In this document: positions 8,039-13,824 of the stretch, in pieces
Layout: every line of letters starts with the position of its first letter
Position numbering within the stretch: position 1 is the first letter of the stretch
Source: Candidatus Bathyarchaeota archaeon
GTDB taxonomy: Archaea; Thermoproteota; Bathyarchaeia; 40CM-2-53-6; JALHTG01
Direction of reading: 5' to 3'
NCBI GenBank assembly: GCA_022865705.1
Contig: JALHTG010000063.1
Span: forward strand, 1-35,398
DNA length: 35,398 nt
Notes under the pieces: model-generated
The model's input: the letters and a program-made list of their open reading frames with translations, nothing else
Database searches by the model: none
Told to the model about the DNA's origin: nothing
Program-made: the position numbers and the translations under genes

Positions 8039-8293
8039 CTAGAAAATATAGACGTATACGGGGCGTTCTCCCCCGCCAGTGCTGCCTTTCATGCCTTTGT
8101 CTAGGAAATACTTCTCAACATTTCTGGCTATGGTTTCTGTATCCGCCTTCCAGTGTACCCAAAATGTGGTATCATCGTTCGCGCTATTGTGCTCAGCTCT
8201 GCGGCGTTCAGGATCATCAGTTATTCCGATAGTCCAAATCGCGTATTGCTTGGTCTTGGCTTCAATTGCCTGTATTATCTCCGATTCCTGCAT
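8039..8293 (-). CDS. Small GIY-YIG-like protein
   Basis: From the ATG at 8293 the product is 84 residues: a short helix (SEIIQAIEAKTKQ), then YAIWTIGITDDPERRRAEH, which resembles the GIY-YIG core pattern in which the two tripeptides are followed by a D-x-x-x-R-x-x-x-H element. After that comes a helix ARNVEKYFLDKGMKG with a candidate catalytic Glu, then a Gly-rich turn and a final strand VYVYIF. The frame is open to 8362, but the first 23 residues look non-native. GIY-YIG proteins are usually nucleases; this version lacks a clear second tripeptide, so nuclease activity is uncertain. It lies just upstream of the 4-helix membrane gene on the same strand. Confidence 0.6.
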   Translation of the reverse strand: MQESEIIQAIEAKTKQYAIWTIGITDDPERRRAEHNSANDDTTFWVHWKADTETIARNVEKYFLDKGMKGSTGGGERPVYVYIF

Positions 8294-8366
8294 AGAACTC
8301 CCAATGGAGACAGTAAACACAGTAATTATAACATTTGTGGAACAATCGCCCGTTACGTCCAATCAG

Positions 8367-8555
8367 CTATGAGGTGTCTCTCTGTGCTAGTTTCTTCAGT
8401 AAACCTAGATCGTGTTCGCATCCTTGTATGATAGCTTTCAAGCCTATTTTGCGAATACGCCAAAGCAATATGTTGTATCCCTTCAAGCGTGTTCCTTCAA
8501 GGTAGGCTTCTAGGGCTTTTCTTTCCGACTTTCCGAGTATCTCTTTTCGGACCAT
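8367..8555 (-). CDS. 62-residue basic helical protein divergent from the transposase
   Basis: The product is short, charged and helical: VRKEILGKSERKALEAYLEG, then LKGYNILLWRIRKIGLKAII and a tail GLLKKLAQ. The SERKALEAYLEG...LKGY arrangement resembles small archaeal proteins I have seen without assigned function. The ATG at 8555 lies in the left half of a 72-bp symmetrical control region that also controls the transposase at 8629. That layout would suit a regulator of the element, but no DNA-binding fold is obvious. Confidence 0.5.
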   Translation of the reverse strand: MVRKEILGKSERKALEAYLEGTRLKGYNILLWRIRKIGLKAIIQGCEHDLGLLKKLAQRDTS

Positions 8556-8557
8556 CT

Positions 8558-8629
8558 CGGCTCATGTTACAATATGGTAACAACCTTTATATTTACCTTG
8601 TGTTACAATATTGTAACAGGGATGAGCCG
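8558..8629. promoter_or_regulatory. Symmetrical divergent control region of the module A transposase
   Basis: Two 18-bp palindromes, TGTTACAATATGGTAACA (8565-8582) and TGTTACAATATTGTAACA (8601-8618), differ at one base. They flank a TATA-like TTTATATTT (8586-8594). Outside them, CGGCTCAT (8558-8565) and ATGAGCCG (8622-8629) extend the symmetry. A regulator bound to both palindromes would cover the promoter, so auto-repression of the transposase or its divergent neighbour is the likely purpose. The palindrome centres are 36 bp apart. Confidence 0.75.
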
Positions 8630-9744
8630 TGAGAACCGTCCAAGAGCTACGCCAAGCAAGAGGCCAAGCAATTGCGGAAGCACCAAACCAAATCACTAGA
8701 CTATTCGACAACTTGTACAAAGTGAAGTCGCAATCCGGCAACGGTGAATACAAAGTTGAACGCAACCTCGTTGGTTGGTCTTGCTCTTGCCCCGATCACA
8801 TTCACCGAGGCGTGAAGTGTAAGCATGTCTGGGCTGTTGAGATCAGTTTCGCTCTCCGAAGAAAGGTCTGGGAGAGAACAATCGAACCAATCACCGTATC
8901 TGTCTGTCCGTACTGCGACTCATCCAACATCAAAAGATTCGGGGTTCGTCATAACAAGCACACCGAGATTCAACGCCTTCTATGTGTCACATGCCATAGA
9001 ACTTTCAGCATCAACATAGGCTTCGAGAGAATGAAGCATAACCCGCAAGGAATCACAACCGCTATGCAATTGTACTTCAGCGGAGAATCTCTGAGGAACA
9101 CCGCTAGATCATTGAAACTGATTGGCGTTGAAGTCAGCCATCAGACAATCTACAACTGGATAGAGAAGTACGTCAGTCTGATGCAGAAATACCTAGAAAA
9201 GATCACACCGCAAGTCTCCGACACTTGGCGGGCAGATGAACTCTATGTGAAGATCAAAGGCGACATGAAATACCTATTCGCGTTGATGGATGATGAAACG
9301 CGGTTCTGGATAGCTCAAGAAGTGGCAGATACGAAGTACACGCATGACGCTAGAGAGCTTCTAAGGCTAGGCCGACAGATTGCCGACAAGACACCCGCCA
9401 CTCTAATCACCGATGGGTTACAGTCATACCATGACGCTTACCTCAAGGAATACTGGACAGTGAGGAAAGACTCGCAGACGAGGCATGTACGCGAAATCAA
9501 GATCAGTGGCGAAGTACACAACAACAAAATGGAACGGTTCAACGGCGAAGTCAGAGACAGGGAGAAGGTGATGAGAAACCTGAAACGCAAGGATACGCCT
9601 ATCTTGACGGGCTATCAGATCTTCCACAATTATGTGAGACCTCACATGGCCTTGAAGGGTAGAACGCCCGCAGAGCTATGTGGAATCAGAGTTGAGGGCA
9701 AGAACAAGTGGCTGACGCTCATACAGAACGCAAGCCAAGCCTGA
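8629..9744 (+). CDS. SWIM-domain DDE transposase (IS6-like), copy 1
   Basis: The 371-residue product has three parts. A SWIM zinc finger lies at residues ~40-70 (CSCPDH...KCKH; Cys52, Cys54, Cys64, His66). A four-cysteine zinc ribbon follows at ~93-122 (CPYC...CVTC). The catalytic domain resembles IS6-type DDE transposases: WRADELYVKIKG (Asp203), LITDGLQSY (Asp262) and NNKMERFNGEVRDREK (probably Glu302), ending with NYVRPHMALKGRTPAE. The GTG at 8629 is the best start. A second copy at 13825 is clearly homologous throughout. SWIM fingers bind DNA or protein; fused to a transposase they may help recognise the paired CTGT repeats at the module ends. The frame is intact. Confidence 0.92.
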   Translation: MRTVQELRQARGQAIAEAPNQITRLFDNLYKVKSQSGNGEYKVERNLVGWSCSCPDHIHRGVKCKHVWAVEISFALRRKVWERTIEPITVSVCPYCDSSNIKRFGVRHNKHTEIQRLLCVTCHRTFSINIGFERMKHNPQGITTAMQLYFSGESLRNTARSLKLIGVEVSHQTIYNWIEKYVSLMQKYLEKITPQVSDTWRADELYVKIKGDMKYLFALMDDETRFWIAQEVADTKYTHDARELLRLGRQIADKTPATLITDGLQSYHDAYLKEYWTVRKDSQTRHVREIKISGEVHNNKMERFNGEVRDREKVMRNLKRKDTPILTGYQIFHNYVRPHMALKGRTPAELCGIRVEGKNKWLTLIQNASQA

Positions 9745-9789
9745 TCTTTCTTAGTTCTGCTGGCTTGATAGGATGCTTCTCGGCGCGTG

Positions 9790-10737
9790 CTACTGAAAAG
9801 CCCTAATGGGCTCCAGTATAGCGGCATTGTCAGCATCAGCTGAGTAATTGCGAAAGATTTCTGGCTCTCCAGCGAAATAGTCACCTTTCATAGAAAGCAC
9901 CCTGATGTCGAGTATGCGCTGAATCTGGTTCATTTCTGTCATGGGTTCATGTTTCATCTGATAGAAGCGGCGATAATTGCTGACCAATTCCCCATTTTCC
10001 ATTTCCACTAGATGTCCGGCTTCATAAGAGGGAAAATAGTAAGCGTTGCTCCACCTTAAGAATGGAACCATCATTGTGAGATGTAGCACTTCATGCAGGT
10101 ATTTCGAACGTTTCTCAATTACCTCAGCTAGAATCCGTTCGTAGAGTTCTGGCGGCTGTACTTCAGCAGCCCTTAGCTTACCCACCTCGCTCCCAAGAAC
10201 GTACTCGTTCCCTTCTCTTTTCACGAAGTCTAGGTCCGCCAAGAGAGTGAAGTATCTGCGTGCTCTATCGCCCTCTCCGCCAGCAAGACGTCGGCCTAGA
10301 TCAGTGGGCGAAATTGAACCTCTTTTTTCTAGGAATATCAGAATCTTCCTAAGCGGACTCATCGCCATGTTGACTTCTGGTACACGAACAAGTCTTGTGT
10401 AAAGAGAGGGGAGGAGTACTTGTTGAGACCTATCAATAATCGAGAAGTAGAGTTCTTTCACATGCCTAGCGAACTCTTTTCTAGAAGGCCCCATAAAACG
10501 AAAACTGCCATGTTGGGTGCGCCCCCATTTGAAACATCCAATATTATCGAGATTTACGGTTCTCAGAGTTGAGCCGATTTCGCCGTGATCCATAATCGCC
10601 TCCTGTATCTGTATTCCAATACTCACAGTTGACGATTCGCGGTCTACAGAGGACAAATATGCATACGGGCTAACGTTGCGCCGAGCATGAAGCAGAACCT
10701 GCCGACTCGGGTCCGCTGCTAGATCCCTGATCCTCAT
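9790..10737 (-). CDS. Winged-helix-containing protein, partner of the C39-like peptidase
   Basis: This ~315-residue protein is unfamiliar as a whole. The middle (about residues 127-185 of the longest frame) looks like a winged helix: MSPLRKILIFLEKRGSISPT, DLGRRL, RRYFTLLADLDFVKREGNEY. The N-terminal ~120 residues form a strand-rich region; the C-terminal part is helical (LYERILAEVIEKRSKYLHEV). The frame opens at 10746, but the purine run GGGGGAG just upstream is best spaced for the ATG at 10737. It starts within 20 bases of the peptidase gene's stop, so the two form an operon. It may be a regulator or a target-recognition partner; I cannot choose. Confidence 0.7.
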   Translation of the reverse strand: MRIRDLAADPSRQVLLHARRNVSPYAYLSSVDRESSTVSIGIQIQEAIMDHGEIGSTLRTVNLDNIGCFKWGRTQHGSFRFMGPSRKEFARHVKELYFSIIDRSQQVLLPSLYTRLVRVPEVNMAMSPLRKILIFLEKRGSISPTDLGRRLAGGEGDRARRYFTLLADLDFVKREGNEYVLGSEVGKLRAAEVQPPELYERILAEVIEKRSKYLHEVLHLTMMVPFLRWSNAYYFPSYEAGHLVEMENGELVSNYRRFYQMKHEPMTEMNQIQRILDIRVLSMKGDYFAGEPEIFRNYSADADNAAILEPIRAFQ

Positions 10738-10756
10738 ATCGACCATTCTCCCCCTA

Positions 10757-11449
10757 TCATTTCTGATATGAATCTAGTCTGGGTGATATAGTGCTTTCGC
10801 TTGGGGAGGGGGGGCTTCGCCTGACCCAGAACATCCATGACGGAAAAACCGCTTTCTGCCAGTGATGAAGAATCCGCGGAGTCACCACCATGTAGGCTCC
10901 TCTTGGCAGTCCCTGCTGTTCGCCCTGCTGTTGCATTTTTCGGCTCATCCCCGTGTACGGATCAAAAATCACGGTCTCATTTGCATTTGAAGACAATACA
11001 ATAACGGCGTGATCCGGTGGTTCAATCGCATCATCTAAGGGGGCTACTGCACCTCGATCCAGCAAATAGTCATAGGAGACTCCGATAGTAGGGAAGGAAC
11101 TCTCTGTGTCAGCAAGTACCCCTCCCAATCTGGCATATGATGTCCGGACGCTCTCCTGTGCAATGTATCCTAGCCTCCTGATTTCGCCATTCAGATTGCG
11201 GACGACAACCTCCGGCCTCGGGCCGAGGAAGCCTTTGTTTTGACAGATTCGGTTTATTTTCGTCTCTGACAGTCGTATGGCCGTTGAATTGTGCCTTCGA
11301 GAGAGGTCTCCTAGGATATTATAGATGCAGTTTGGATAACATGAACTGGGAGTCGGTTGAAACTTGAAATGATCTACGATTAGACCGACATCTGCCCCTA
11401 GCTTGCCATCGATCCTGCTCGCCGCGGAGACAAAATCTCCAAGAGACAA
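10757..11449 (-). CDS. C39-like papain-fold cysteine peptidase
   Basis: The 230-residue product has the layout of a C39-type papain-fold peptidase. Gln31 and Cys37 lie in FQPTPSSCYPNCIYNIL, His147 in PPDHAVIVLSS, and Asp163 in VIFDPYTGM, so oxyanion Gln, nucleophile Cys, His and Asp appear in the expected order and spacing. There is no signal peptide, so it should act in the cytoplasm. The start is a TTG at 11449. The winged-helix gene follows directly. C39 peptidases cut leader peptides or other small substrates; here the substrate is unknown. A peptidase plus regulator on a mobile element suggests a toxin- or defence-like pair, which is inference. Confidence 0.7.
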   Translation of the reverse strand: MSLGDFVSAASRIDGKLGADVGLIVDHFKFQPTPSSCYPNCIYNILGDLSRRHNSTAIRLSETKINRICQNKGFLGPRPEVVVRNLNGEIRRLGYIAQESVRTSYARLGGVLADTESSFPTIGVSYDYLLDRGAVAPLDDAIEPPDHAVIVLSSNANETVIFDPYTGMSRKMQQQGEQQGLPRGAYMVVTPRILHHWQKAVFPSWMFWVRRSPPSPSESTISPRLDSYQK

Positions 11450-11566
11450 AACACATCGACATTAACTTCTAGGTGTAGATATGCGCTTTTCTGCCTTTTC
11501 ATTGATTGCTCTCCATGTGTGGCGCTTCAGGCGTGCATCCCTCATCTATCGGTCCCAACGAAGGGA

Positions 11567-11603
11567 CTATATAAGAAGGCGCAAGCACATCTCACATGGG
11601 GGG
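11567..11603 (+). promoter_or_regulatory. TATA box and ribosome-binding site of the YegP-like gene
   Basis: CTATATAAG at 11567-11575 is a textbook archaeal TATA box, about 40 bases before the ATG. A GGGGGTG run near 11597-11603 gives a Shine-Dalgarno site 7-8 bases from the ATG at 11610. This is the clearest promoter in the window. Confidence 0.75.
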
Positions 11604-11609
11604 TGAAGT

Positions 11610-11792
11610 ATGGCCAAGTTTGAGGTGTACCCTGATAAGTCAGGACAATGGCGATGGCGCTTTAGAGCCAACAACGGAAGAATAGTCGCGGATTCCGCTG
11701 AGTCATATGTGAACAAGACCGATTGCATTGACGGAGCTAAGATTATCAAAGCCGAAGCGCCAAATGCCGAGATTGTCCAGACAACATCCTAG
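11610..11792 (+). CDS. YegP/DUF1508-family small protein
   Basis: The 60-residue product is a single YegP (DUF1508) unit: KFEVYPDKSGQWRWRFRA, NNGRIVADSAESYVNK and a final helix with DGAKIIKAEAPNAE. The pattern F-E-x-Y-x-D-x-x-G-x-W-R-W-R and 'IxADSxExY' are diagnostic. Such proteins are small alpha/beta folds, common in archaea and bacteria, without a firmly established role. It has its own strong TATA box and ribosome-binding site, so it is probably well expressed. It faces away from the peptidase operon. Confidence 0.85.
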   Translation: MAKFEVYPDKSGQWRWRFRANNGRIVADSAESYVNKTDCIDGAKIIKAEAPNAEIVQTTS

Positions 11793-11975
11793 ATTGATAT
11801 AGCCGGTGGGTCCCAATGGGCTGTTCCTATTTCTTGCAGCACACGCTATCCGACGACTTTATCCCACCGTCGCCGACCAGCCGGAGACTCCACAGAACCA
11901 ATACTCGTAACGGTTATTACTCATGTGTCGGCATCACTTCTGGTCTAATCGAACCATTAGGCAAGAGATGAGCAA

Positions 11976-12467
11976 GTGGCTACCGAATTATCCATCACCA
12001 TACTGGATAGATTATCTTCCGTACTCCCAAAGCTAATCTTGAAGCGAATCTATACAAGGGTTAGACTCGATCAGCAAGTATTGATCGATACAAGAAGCTC
12101 GAACCCGATTATCTTCTACCTTAGTACTCATGTTCCTGTGCTGAACGCTTGGTTCACTGTCACAAACATGACCAACCTCAAATGGAAAATCCACGATTTC
12201 TCGGCGGAAATATGGCTAGGCCAACCCTTGGCAACAGCGACATGCCATGACAGACCACCAGATATTTCGCGAAAGACAAGAGATGATGTCTTTACGAAAT
12301 GCGAACTGAACGAATTTCAGGTGAATCGTGCAAAGGAATGGAAGGACCGCCAAAACAAAGGTCAAGGTGACAATGTAACCATCCATGTGAATGCACGCCT
12401 TGAATCGACAGTTGGATTGATTGAGTTCAAAACCACACTTGAAAATCGTCCGGTACTGGTCCAATAG
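11976..12467 (+). CDS. 163-residue protein of unknown function at the right end of module A
   Basis: The frame starts at a GTG (11976) and ends 16 bases before the right inverted end of module A. The product seems mostly beta: NPIIFYLSTHVPVLNAWFTV, TNMTNLKWKIHDFSAEIWLG, and VTIHVNARLESTVGLIEFKT in separate stretches, which alternate like a beta-sandwich. The N terminus has a short amphipathic helix (ITILDRLSSVLPKLILKRIY) that could touch a membrane. I do not recognise a family. The open minus-strand frame inside it is Cys/Phe-rich and looks like a shadow. Confidence 0.5.
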   Translation: MATELSITILDRLSSVLPKLILKRIYTRVRLDQQVLIDTRSSNPIIFYLSTHVPVLNAWFTVTNMTNLKWKIHDFSAEIWLGQPLATATCHDRPPDISRKTRDDVFTKCELNEFQVNRAKEWKDRQNKGQGDNVTIHVNARLESTVGLIEFKTTLENRPVLVQ

Positions 12468-12482
12468 ACAGTTGGCATTGTA

Positions 12483-12538
12483 ATCAACCGACTTTTGACA
12501 GCCCGATTGCGCCGCCGGATCAACCGTAGACTTGACAG
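12483..12538 (-). repeat. Right 56-bp inverted end of module A (E2)
   Basis: This is the exact reverse complement of 7231-7286. Read on the minus strand it has the same two CTGT-starting subrepeats, 37 bases apart. It lies back to back with the left end of module B, separated only by TG, the junction sequence CCTGCCGCGAGGT and one base. Confidence 0.9.
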
Positions 12539-12540
12539 TG

Positions 12541-12553
12541 CCTGCCGCGAGGT
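12541..12553 (+). repeat. Module-junction sequence, copy 2 (between modules A and B)
   Basis: CCTGCCGCGAGGT sits in the arrangement ACAG-NN-CCTGCCGCGAGGT-N-CTGT, where ACAG closes module A and CTGT opens module B. The same arrangement recurs between modules B and C (16172-16184). Confidence 0.75.
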
Positions 12554-12554
12554 T

Positions 12555-12602
12555 CTGTTAACTTAACGGCGCATCCAAACGACTGTTAACTGACGGCGCA
12601 TA
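12555..12602 (+). repeat. Left end of module B (E3)
   Basis: Two repeats start 28 bases apart: CTGTTAACTTAACGGCGCAT at 12555 and CTGTTAACTGACGGCGCAT at 12583. The plan equals that of module A ends, but the distal part is GGCGCAT instead of GGTTGAT and the spacing is 28 instead of 37. Confidence 0.75.
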
Positions 12603-12605
12603 GAA

Positions 12606-12947
12606 CTAGAAATCTCGATATTTATGTCCGTCAATTATCTCGGCGAAAACCACTGTTTCATCCTTGATTCCACTACACTTAGGACAGCCGTTTATCGCGG
12701 TGTGACCTAACTGTCTGCATTGCTTACACACCACGAAGATGATTCTATCGTCACCTACACGTCGCTTTCTCTTTACTCGGTAATGCCCCTTGCCGAAATC
12801 TATCTTGCGAAAAGGATCGGCCCTAATGTCCTCAATTTCCTTGCGGATATTTTTCGCCCTAATCTTGTCCTTCCGTTCAAGATTGTGGATTTGTTTTTCG
12901 AAGACAGTGCTGTATTCCGCATCATACAGTACAGAAGACTTGCTCAT
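12606..12947 (-). CDS. RelE/ParE-like toxin with an inserted zinc ribbon
   Basis: The 113-residue product follows the RelE/ParE plan: helices FEKQIHNLERKDKIRAKN and IRKEIEDIRADPFR, strand HYRVKRKRRVGDDRIIFVV, and a final strand VVFAEIIDGHKYRDF. Between the last two strands lies an insertion with four cysteines (Cys74, Cys77, Cys88, Cys91; CKQC...CPKC), a zinc ribbon. RelE-type toxins cut mRNA on the ribosome; ParE relatives attack gyrase. The 'RVGDDRIIF' strand and basic patch KRKRR fit the superfamily. The gene overlaps the Panacea gene by 26 bases, downstream of it, the usual toxin-after-antitoxin order. It ends 4 bases from the module's left end. Confidence 0.75.
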   Translation of the reverse strand: MSKSSVLYDAEYSTVFEKQIHNLERKDKIRAKNIRKEIEDIRADPFRKIDFGKGHYRVKRKRRVGDDRIIFVVCKQCRQLGHTAINGCPKCSGIKDETVVFAEIIDGHKYRDF

Positions 12948-13575
12948 GGGTCCTCAGCTTTCCAGATTGCATTTCCTTCATCGCTTGGACCAAATCGTTG
13001 ACAGCCTTGGGGTCGAAATTCATCAGAAGATCCTCAACTTCATTTTCGGTTATTTCGAACTCTGAGAGTATTCTTTCAGGCCGCATTGGATATAGCATCG
13101 GAGTCCTAGGACGTAAGTCAGCGATTGTCTTACCCTCTCCCCAAGGCAACTGATAGATCATGTCAAGCAGTTGCCTCAAAGGAATCTGGGCGCAGACATC
13201 ATTCACACGTCTTATGTACTGAACGAACGACTCATTCCTCTCAATCAAATCGCGGAAGTCACCAAGCAGAAGTTTCGCATTGCTCGTCGGTACAAGCCAT
13301 TGCCCTCGCAAGAGTTTCGTCTGGATTAGTTTCTCTGCATCCCCCTTGAGTTCCTGACTAAACGGACCGTGTATGAGTTTGATGAAGTAGAAGTTGAATC
13401 CTTTCCTGCCTTCTTTTATCATTGGCCACTCAGACAAGAACACCAATTTCTGCAACCGCGTAGCAGGAAGAGAACGCAGCCCCTTTCGGGAGAAAATATC
13501 ATTTACCAAATAAAGTGAGAGGAAGCGATCTATCGCCTTGTCTTTCAATGTTCTGGCCATGTGGCCTCGCATCAT
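12922..13575 (-). CDS. Panacea-domain (DUF4065/SocA-like) protein, probable antitoxin
   Basis: From the ATG at 13575 the product is 217 residues. The central region matches the Panacea/DUF4065 layout: a first helix (IDRFLSLYLVNDIF), then LPATRLQKLVFLSEWPMIKE, corresponding to the KLQKLLYF core, then FIKLIHGPFSQELKGDAEKL, corresponding to the 'xxYGPVxxEV' element. Panacea domains are known as antitoxin parts that neutralise many unrelated toxins. The frame is open to 13731, but the first 50 residues are an out-of-frame reading of the upstream RHH gene. Start codons at 13572 and 13560 are also possible. The gene follows the RHH stop by 14 bases and overlaps the RelE-like gene. Confidence 0.75.
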   Translation of the reverse strand: MMRGHMARTLKDKAIDRFLSLYLVNDIFSRKGLRSLPATRLQKLVFLSEWPMIKEGRKGFNFYFIKLIHGPFSQELKGDAEKLIQTKLLRGQWLVPTSNAKLLLGDFRDLIERNESFVQYIRRVNDVCAQIPLRQLLDMIYQLPWGEGKTIADLRPRTPMLYPMRPERILSEFEITENEVEDLLMNFDPKAVNDLVQAMKEMQSGKLRTHEQVFCTV

Positions 13576-13589
13576 CTGGCTTTGAAAGC

Positions 13590-13721
13590 CTACTTGCTCA
13601 ATTCCCTCCTTATTAGTTCCTCTAGCATATCGGATAAGTCTTTGTCTTGGTCTATGGCATATTTCTTGAAGTCCTTCCAAAGTCCGGGATCGACCTTTAT
13701 GCTGGTTGTTTTCTTTTCCAT
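13590..13721 (-). CDS. 43-residue ribbon-helix-helix protein
   Basis: The frame encodes MEKKTTSIKVDPGLWKDFK, then KYAIDQDKDLSDMLEELIRR and ELSK, then TAG at 13590. This is a classic ribbon-helix-helix (CopG/Arc type) protein: a beta strand (TTSIKVDPGLW) and two helices. Such proteins bind DNA as dimers and often serve as antitoxins or operon repressors. It is the first gene of the operon, 14 bases before the Panacea gene. Two similar 11-bp repeats and a palindrome lie in its promoter and are likely operators. The longest open frame over the region reads a different phase and hides this gene. Confidence 0.85.
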   Translation of the reverse strand: MEKKTTSIKVDPGLWKDFKKYAIDQDKDLSDMLEELIRRELSK

Positions 13722-13738
13722 CTTTCCTCATAGTATTG

Positions 13739-13814
13739 TACCTCTACGGTAGTATATAGGATTATCTTTACGGTCGTAAGGTTTATAGGGATAATACGAG
13801 TATTATGTAATACT
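13739..13814. promoter_or_regulatory. Divergent promoters and operators between the RHH operon and transposase 2
   Basis: For the minus-strand operon, CCTATATACT (13751-13760 on the complement) is a TATA box ~30-40 bases before the RHH ATG. For the transposase, GTTTATAGGG (13781-13790) is TATA-like, ~35-44 bases before its ATG. Direct repeats CTCTACGGTAG (13743) and CTTTACGGTCG (13766) and palindrome TTACGGTCGTAA (13768-13779) suit the RHH protein. AGTATTATGTAATACT (13799-13814) is a perfect palindrome just before the transposase, parallel to the TGTTACAATATTGTAACA site of copy 1. Confidence 0.65.
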
Positions 13815-13824
13815 GTGGTTTGAG

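Larger units (their letters stand above)
7231..12538. mobile_element. Module A: 5.3-kb transposon-like element with 56-bp inverted ends
   Basis: The element is bounded by perfect 56-bp inverted repeats and flanked on both sides by TGCCGCGAGGT, which looks like a target duplication. It holds one SWIM/DDE transposase and seven cargo frames: a four-helix membrane protein, a GIY-YIG-like protein, a small 62-residue protein, a winged-helix protein with a C39-like peptidase, a YegP-like protein and a 163-residue protein. The transposase has no separate ends of its own that I can find, so the 56-bp ends are its likely substrate. Perfect ends suggest recent movement. Mobility itself is inferred. Confidence 0.75.

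Noticed and set aside
11850-11898. Another possible module-type end (minus-strand CTGTGGAG ... AAAGTCGTCGGAT)
   Set aside because: It keeps GTTCTGT and AAAGTCG but lacks the AA after CTGT and has no partner end.
12922-13731. Reading the Panacea gene as 269 residues from 13731
   Set aside because: The first 50 residues are an out-of-frame translation of the RHH gene, which is far more protein-like in its own frame.
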